Below the pieces are notes generated by a model, which worked only from the letters and a program-made list of their open reading frames with translations, was not told where the DNA came from and did not search any database. From Flavobacterium granuli (lineage in GTDB: Bacteria > Bacteroidota > Bacteroidia > Flavobacteriales > Flavobacteriaceae), in the NCBI RefSeq assembly GCF_900129705.1, contig NZ_FQWO01000008.1, forward strand, positions 1 to 64,000: a stretch of 64,000 bases of DNA. Reading direction: 5' to 3'. Of the stretch, positions 59,042-64,000 are shown piece by piece. Every line of letters begins with the position of its first letter. Positions within the stretch are counted from its first letter, which is position 1. The translations under genes were made by a program, and so were the position numbers.

Positions 59042-60121
59042 ATGCGTATTGTACAAATTATAGATTCTCTTGAGGCTGGCGGAGCCGAACGCATGGCGGT
59101 GAACTATGCGAATGCGCTTGTGGGCGAAATTGATTTTTCGGGATTGGTCGCCACAAGAAAAGAAGGGGCATTGCGGAATCAAGTACAAAAAGGCGTTTCT
59201 TATTTGTTTTTGAATAAAAAAAACAGCTTGGACTTAGCAGCTCTTTTTAGATTAAGGGCTTATGTCAAAAGAAACAAAGTAACGATTGTTCATGCGCATA
59301 GCAGTTCTTTCTTTATTGCGGTTTTGTTGAAAATGGTTTATCCTTCCGTTAAGTTAATTTGGCACGATCATTATGGGAACAACGAGTTTTTATTAGAGCG
59401 AGCTTCCTTTGTGTTAAAAAGAACTCTTCTTCTTTTTGATGGAATAATTGCAGTAAACCAAAAGTTAAAAAGTTGGTCAGAAGAATTCTTGAATTTTAAA
59501 AATACAATTTGTTTGGATAATTTCCCTTCAGATTGGAATGCGGTTTCTGAACAAAGTTATTTGAAAGGTATTGATGGAAAGAGGATTGTTTGCCTGGCCA
59601 ATTTACGAATACAGAAAGACCATTTTTTGTTGTTGAAAGTGGCCAAAAGAATCAAGGAAACGCATCCCGATTGGAATTTTCATTTGATAGGAAAGGATTT
59701 TCAGGATGCCTATTCGGAAGAAATTAAAAGACTGCTTGTTGAATATGATTTGGAGAATTCGGTTTTTTTATACGGTTCAAGGGAAGATGTCAGTCCTATT
59801 CTTAGACAATCGACTATAGGTGTATTAACTTCAAAATCGGAAGGTATGCCTGTGGCATTGTTGGAATATGGAAGGTATAAAATGCCGGTAGTTGTGACTC
59901 AAGTGGGTGAAATCCCTACTTTGGTTCAGAATAATAAAAACGGTTTTATGGTTGTTGCACAAGACGAGGAATTGTTTTTTGAAGCATTGAATCAGTTGAT
60001 TGAAAATGAAAGACTAAGAATTGATTTCGGAAATGCGCTTTATAAGGCTGTGATGGATAAATATTCAAGTAAGCTTGTCATTAGGCACTATTTAAGTTGG
60101 TTACAAAAGATTGCTAGATGA
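59042..60121 (+). CDS. Family 4 glycosyltransferase
   Basis: A 359-residue GT-B protein starting M-R-I-V-Q-I-I-D-S-L-E-A-G-G-A-E-R-M, the classic GT4 glycine-rich start. V-H-A-H-S-S-S-F and W-H-D-H-Y-G are in the acceptor domain, C-L-A-N-L-R-I-Q-K-D-H begins the donor domain and T-S-K-S-E-G-M-P-V-A-L-L-E-Y-G is the donor motif. Its stop overlaps the polymerase start as ATGA. Confidence 0.92.
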   Translation: MRIVQIIDSLEAGGAERMAVNYANALVGEIDFSGLVATRKEGALRNQVQKGVSYLFLNKKNSLDLAALFRLRAYVKRNKVTIVHAHSSSFFIAVLLKMVYPSVKLIWHDHYGNNEFLLERASFVLKRTLLLFDGIIAVNQKLKSWSEEFLNFKNTICLDNFPSDWNAVSEQSYLKGIDGKRIVCLANLRIQKDHFLLLKVAKRIKETHPDWNFHLIGKDFQDAYSEEIKRLLVEYDLENSVFLYGSREDVSPILRQSTIGVLTSKSEGMPVALLEYGRYKMPVVVTQVGEIPTLVQNNKNGFMVVAQDEELFFEALNQLIENERLRIDFGNALYKAVMDKYSSKLVIRHYLSWLQKIAR

Positions 60122-61464
60122 AAAGAGAAGAGCTGTACTATTTCTATTTGATATTGTTCCATATTGGGATTGGTTTTGTGATTTTTTTATTTCCCATTTT
60201 GGCAAAAGCCTATGGATTTTCGATTCTTTTTTTAGGAACTTATTTTATTATAAAAAAGCAAAACAAAAACCAAGAAGTGCTTTTGGTCGCGGCTTATCTG
60301 GTAGGGAGTGAAGTTTTTTTAAGGATGACCGGCGGAACCATTTCCTATGAGTTTTCTAAGTATGGAGTGATGATTTTTTTATTTATGGGGATGTACTACA
60401 GCGGTTTTTCTAAAGCAGCAGTTCCGTATTGGATTTTTTTACTGTTACTGGTTCCCGGGCTAATTATTTCGACTTTTGTATTGAATTTTGATACTAATAT
60501 CCGGACCACGATTGCTTTTAATATCTCGGGACCGGTCTGTTTGGGAGTCGCTTCCATTTATACATATAGACGGAAAATAGCATTGGAACGGATGTATGAC
60601 ATCCTGCTTTGTATGGGCTTGCCCATTATCAGCTGTATGGTTTATTTAAGTTTTTATACGCCTAACATTCGGGATGTATTAACCAGTACTCAGTCTAATT
60701 TTGAAACTTCGGGAGGTTATGGGCCTAATCAGGTGGCTACTTTCTTAGGCTTAGGCATGTTTATTTTTTTTTCCAGAATGATATTGAACTCTAAAACAAA
60801 GTTCATGGTTGTCATCAATTTAATCTTAGCGGTCAATATAAGCTATAGAGGAATGGTTACTTTTTCCCGCGGCGGGATGATCACGGGTTTGCTCATGATT
60901 ATTTTGTTGCTACTTTTTCTGTATTTTAAATCCAATTTAAGAGGGAAGCTCAAGTTGAATTATATCATTTCGTTGGTTGCTTTGGCTCTTGTTGTTAGTT
61001 GGAGTTATACCTCATTTCAGACTGGGGGCTTGATCAATAAACGGTATGCGAACCAAGATGCGAAAGGAAGGGTAAAACAAACCCAGCTTTCGGGAAGAGA
61101 GGTAGTGGCAATGAATGAGATTGATTTGTTTTTAAGAAATCCCGTTTTTGGTGTAGGAGTTGCCAAGGGTGTTGAGCTTCGAAGGGCCGAAACCGGAAAC
61201 GGTACTTTGTCCCATGATGAAATCACCCGAATGCTGGCCGAACATGGTTCGCTGGGTATTTTGGCTTTATTGATTTTGTTTTTCACGCCTTTTGTTTTGT
61301 ATCTCGAAAATAGTTTTAACCTGTTTTTATTGTGCTTTGTAGCATTTTGGTTTTTAACTATTAATCATGCCGCCATGCGAACCGCTGTTCCGGCATTTGT
61401 GTATTCTCTTTCATTACTTAATGTTCAATTAAGTAAACCTAAAAGGCAGAATGAAGTGTTGTAA
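60118..61464 (+). CDS. wzy: O-antigen/exopolysaccharide polymerase (Wzy-like)
   Basis: A 448-residue protein with about 11-12 hydrophobic spans. The long periplasmic loop carries Y-G-P-N-Q-V-A-T-F-L-G-L and F-S-R-G-G-M-I-T-G, then V-G-V-A-K-G-V-E-L-R-R and H-D-E-I-T-R-M-L-A-E-H-G, which match the Wzy_C/O-antigen ligase superfamily (the R-G-G and H-x-x-x-x-x-x-x-x-E-x-G features). It would join repeat units on the periplasmic side. A WaaL-like ligase is the main alternative; position beside a WcaJ-like transferase favours polymerase. Confidence 0.85.
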   Translation: MKREELYYFYLILFHIGIGFVIFLFPILAKAYGFSILFLGTYFIIKKQNKNQEVLLVAAYLVGSEVFLRMTGGTISYEFSKYGVMIFLFMGMYYSGFSKAAVPYWIFLLLLVPGLIISTFVLNFDTNIRTTIAFNISGPVCLGVASIYTYRRKIALERMYDILLCMGLPIISCMVYLSFYTPNIRDVLTSTQSNFETSGGYGPNQVATFLGLGMFIFFSRMILNSKTKFMVVINLILAVNISYRGMVTFSRGGMITGLLMIILLLLFLYFKSNLRGKLKLNYIISLVALALVVSWSYTSFQTGGLINKRYANQDAKGRVKQTQLSGREVVAMNEIDLFLRNPVFGVGVAKGVELRRAETGNGTLSHDEITRMLAEHGSLGILALLILFFTPFVLYLENSFNLFLLCFVAFWFLTINHAAMRTAVPAFVYSLSLLNVQLSKPKRQNEVL

Positions 61465-61552
61465 TTTATTTATGATTTTTTTATCGTTGTGCTGTTTTTA
61501 TTGCTTTTTGTGTTTTGTTTCCAGTATAGTTTTGTGTTAATTATTGTCATTT

Positions 61553-61568
61553 AACAGAATATTCTGTT
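61553..61568. promoter_or_regulatory. Perfect 16-bp palindrome upstream of the initiating transferase
   Basis: AACAGAATATTCTGTT reads identically on both strands and lies in the 190-bp gap before the WcaJ-like gene. Its length and symmetry suit an operator for a dimeric regulator; no binding protein can be named. Confidence 0.5.
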
Positions 61569-61654
61569 TTTGATAGATTATATTTTATTTGGCCAATCTA
61601 TTGTTTTAATTTAACCTAGGCTAGAATTTAGATAGAGTCAAAATTCCGAAACTG

Positions 61655-63064
61655 ATGGATAGCAATGCCAAAATAGTATCGAATAGCAAAATGTATTTTG
61701 AAATTTCAGAGCGAAGAATCCTTCTTCGTCTTTTTGATGTCATTTTTGTTTTACTAAGTTTGTATTGTGTTCAAAGTCAGTTTGAAATCAGTTATTTAGA
61801 GTTCTCGGTCAGTAATTTTTACTGGACAGTGGTTTTGGGAGTGTATCTTCTTTTCTTTGGTTCCATTTTCGAAATGTATAATCTCCAGGTTGCCAGCAAT
61901 GAATTTCAAGTTTTGAAAAGCACCGTACTTACGGTTTCTACAACCGTTTTAGTGTATCTGTTGACGCCTGTTTTTTCTCCTACATTGCCTACAACCAGAA
62001 TTCAAATCCTTTTATTTTATGGGATTGTTTTAATCAGTCTCGTTTTATGGAGACTGTTTTATGTTCGGTTTTTAGCTAGCAATCGATTTGTGCAGAATGT
62101 GGTTTTGATTTGTGAAAAGGAACAACTACAAGAGTTGATTTTAGGTTTGCAGAATATTGATCCTCACTATAAAATAATTGCCTATGTGAATATGGATACT
62201 ATTGAGGATTTTGTGAATCACGATTATGTACAACAGATAGAGAAAAACAGCTTAGTTTCTTTTGTTGAGAAATATGGCGTTTCAGAAGTTGTGGTTGCTT
62301 CTCAAAAAACAGAGGGTATTACTTCTGAATTGTATCAGCAATTACTGCAATTATTAGAATCTGGCAAAAGCATTCGGGAGTATACCCAAGTGTATGAAAG
62401 TAAAACCCATCGTATTCCTATGCAGTATATGGCAAGGGATTTTTATCGTTTTTTTCCTTTTAGCAGAAGTAATAGCAATAAATTGTATTTGTCTATAGTG
62501 CGTTTTTTTGAGGTGCTTTTGTCTATAATTGGGATTCTTCTGGGCGCCCTGTTATTGCCATTGGTTCTTTTGGGAAATTGTATCGGAAATAGAGGTGCTT
62601 TGATGTATATACAGGAGCGCGTTGGTAAAGATGGAACCGTTTTTAATATCTATAAACTGCGTACCATGGTTCAGGATGCGGAGTCTAATGGCGCTGTTTT
62701 TGCTGTAGCTAATGATGTCCGGGTTACTCGATTTGGGAGTTTTTTAAGAAAGACCAGGATTGATGAGTTTCCTCAATTTTACAATATACTTAAAGGAGAT
62801 ATGGCCATCATAGGACCTAGGCCGGAGCGCCCTTGCTTTGTTAATAAAATTGCAGAATTGATGCCTTTTTATGAAACCAGACATGTTATTAAACCGGGGC
62901 TTAGCGGTTGGGCACAAGTCAACTATTCGTATGGCGAAAACATTCAAGACAGCTTGATAAAGTTGCAATACGACCTTTATTATATCAAGCACAGAAGCAT
63001 GTACTTGGATTTAAATATCAGCCTAAGAACCATAACGACTGTATTGTTTTGCAGAGGACAATAG
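61655..63064 (+). CDS. Polyprenyl-phosphate sugar-1-phosphate transferase (WcaJ/WbaP-like)
   Basis: A 469-residue initiating enzyme. Four N-terminal spans (about residues 20-130) are followed by a CoA-binding-like domain and one further span near residue 285. The catalytic domain then shows Y-K-L-R-T-M-V-Q-D-A-E, K-T-R-I-D-E-F-P-Q-F-Y-N-I-L-K-G-D-M and I-G-P-R-P-E-R-P, with D-E and R-P-E typical of the bacterial sugar transferase family, and K-P-G-L-S-G-W-A-Q-V-N. It attaches the first sugar phosphate to undecaprenyl phosphate at the inner membrane. It closes the cluster. Confidence 0.94.
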   Translation: MDSNAKIVSNSKMYFEISERRILLRLFDVIFVLLSLYCVQSQFEISYLEFSVSNFYWTVVLGVYLLFFGSIFEMYNLQVASNEFQVLKSTVLTVSTTVLVYLLTPVFSPTLPTTRIQILLFYGIVLISLVLWRLFYVRFLASNRFVQNVVLICEKEQLQELILGLQNIDPHYKIIAYVNMDTIEDFVNHDYVQQIEKNSLVSFVEKYGVSEVVVASQKTEGITSELYQQLLQLLESGKSIREYTQVYESKTHRIPMQYMARDFYRFFPFSRSNSNKLYLSIVRFFEVLLSIIGILLGALLLPLVLLGNCIGNRGALMYIQERVGKDGTVFNIYKLRTMVQDAESNGAVFAVANDVRVTRFGSFLRKTRIDEFPQFYNILKGDMAIIGPRPERPCFVNKIAELMPFYETRHVIKPGLSGWAQVNYSYGENIQDSLIKLQYDLYYIKHRSMYLDLNISLRTITTVLFCRGQ

Positions 63065-63094
63065 CCAATTATATATTAAAATAGGATTAGTTGT

Positions 63095-64000
63095 TTAAAT
63101 AATTATCGGGATCTTTTTCTTGTTTTTTAAGGCTAGCTTTACTAGCAGTAGGGCACTAGTCACGACAAGTGGAAGTACAATTAATAAATGAGCTTTGTTG
63201 ATTAGAATGATCATATAGACCAGTAGAAAAATCAGGTTCAAAAGAGATACTTTATAAATCCATTTTTTGTTTTCTTTTTGGTAAAAATAAACCAGAGCCA
63301 GTAAGCTGGGGTTGAATAATAAGATGTTATAGTTATAAGCTAATTCCTGATGATTTGAATAAAAGCCTACAAATAAAAAGAATAATCCCAATAATCCCAT
63401 CGCTAAAAAGTAAAGCTGATTCCCTGTTTTTTTATTTGCAATAAGCACTAATGCCAGAAGCATGATGTAAGTGTAGCAATTGTTCCACCAAGAGCTTTGA
63501 GGTGTTTCGTTGAATTCGAGTATTGTTTTGTCTTCTTTTACAAGCGCGTTTTGTTTGAACCGAATGTTTTTTAAACTTTTATACAATTCTAAGGGTAGAA
63601 AAATTTGAGTGCCCAAAGCATCTACTTTTTTTCCAAAAATGATACTTGTTCCTAATTGTTCGTAAAAATGATGGTCGAAATAAGGATATAATATGGTTCT
63701 GTATGTTATGTCAGTATCCGTATTTTTTACAATGGCAATGGTATCCAATGTTTTGTTGATGATGTCTACGACCATCGAGGTACAGTTTTTATCAATAAAC
63801 TTGTAAGTATAATGACTGTCGCCCGAGGTCAAAGAGGCGTTTAGATTATCGAATAGCTTTTGTTTCAGATTTTCGGGAATATTTAATTCCTGCTCATAAA
63901 CCGATCTTTTTTCATAGGTATATTCATTGATAAAATCAGTATAAGAATGGGCCACCGCAAAATACTCTAAGTCTCCTTTGGTGAATTTCAATACAAAATT
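63095..64000 (-). CDS. DUF4105 family membrane protein, C-terminal part (cut by window edge)
   Basis: The frame is open to the right edge, so the N-terminus is missing. About 302 residues are seen. F-V-L-K-F-T-K-G-D-L-E-Y-F-A-V, Y-T-Y-E-K-R-S-V-Y-E-Q-E-L-N and K-N-C-T-S-M match the periplasmic DUF4105 (Lnb N-terminal) domain, whose conserved Cys is likely the one in N-C-T. The C-terminal 130 residues form about five membrane spans. The function is not established in Bacteroidota; the Lnb enzyme of other bacteria is a lipoprotein acyltransferase, so an envelope-lipid role is conceivable. It is convergent with the WcaJ gene. Confidence 0.82.
   Translation of the reverse strand, partial: NFVLKFTKGDLEYFAVAHSYTDFINEYTYEKRSVYEQELNIPENLKQKLFDNLNASLTSGDSHYTYKFIDKNCTSMVVDIINKTLDTIAIVKNTDTDITYRTILYPYFDHHFYEQLGTSIIFGKKVDALGTQIFLPLELYKSLKNIRFKQNALVKEDKTILEFNETPQSSWWNNCYTYIMLLALVLIANKKTGNQLYFLAMGLLGLFFLFVGFYSNHQELAYNYNILLFNPSLLALVYFYQKENKKWIYKVSLLNLIFLLVYMIILINKAHLLIVLPLVVTSALLLVKLALKNKKKIPIII

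Noticed and set aside
1..64000. tRNA, rRNA and riboswitch genes
   Set aside because: No cloverleaf-like segments ending in CCA, no rRNA signature and no recognisable riboswitch core were found by eye; a covariance-model search would be needed to exclude weak cases.

Overview
The window looks like a chromosomal segment of a Flavobacterium-like member of the Bacteroidota. The evidence is an ECF sigma/FecR/STN-SusC/SusD locus, Bacteroidota-type -33 TTTG / -7 TAnnTTTG promoter matches, an Hc1-type histone, DUF6266 and DUF4105 proteins, few clear Shine-Dalgarno sites and low GC. No rRNA, tRNA or CRISPR array was seen.

Layout. 1-2,460: the tail of a KilA-N-type gene, then a repeat island (tandem 7-nt units, a 226-bp repeat, a 73-bp repeat) around a PIN-domain toxin-antitoxin pair. 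2,466-10,227: a sigma/anti-sigma/TonB-transducer/SusD locus with no enzyme beside it. 10,614-12,382: a secreted repeat protein and a SMUG2/DUF4918-like uracil-DNA glycosylase, separated by another heptamer array. 12,665-15,970: an aminotransferase and a membrane UDP-sugar 4,6-dehydratase (bacillosamine-like route). 16,232-31,149: mixed genes: ChaA-type Ca2+/H+ antiporter, DUF2200 protein, lipoprotein, three-gene RND efflux operon, AAA ATPase, beta-barrel porin, P-type Ca2+ ATPase and a small histone-like gene. 31,444-55,768: a large surface-polysaccharide cluster. It starts with an ABC exporter (Wzm/Wzt), split by a four-helix-bundle gene inside heptamer hairpins, and continues with a VioA/VioB-like amino-sugar pair, many glycosyltransferases, a CMP-nonulosonate synthetase beside a neuB remnant, methyltransferases, a REP-associated tyrosine transposase between palindromes, and an MBOAT/SGNH O-acylation pair. 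55,913-57,569: a DUF6266 gene and a small conserved gene. 57,816-63,064: two glycosyltransferases, a Wzy-like polymerase and a WcaJ-like initiating transferase. The right edge cuts a DUF4105 gene.

How it fits together. The polysaccharide genes can supply an initiating phosphosugar transferase, amino-sugar precursors, chain assembly, O-acylation, polymerisation and ABC export. The stretch from about 33.6 to 47 kb is visibly more AT-rich than its left flank and carries duplication relics and a gene remnant, as expected of a swapped, strain-specific block.

Most unusual are the dispersed arrays of 7-nt units. They use a small set of variants (GTGAGTC, GTGAATC, GTGAGTT, GTGAGAA, GTGGGTT, GTCGGTT, CTCAGTT) in nearly unbroken 7-nt register, carry other repeat modules in the same register, and surround small cargo genes. 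Function calls are from reading the protein sequences; no database search was run.
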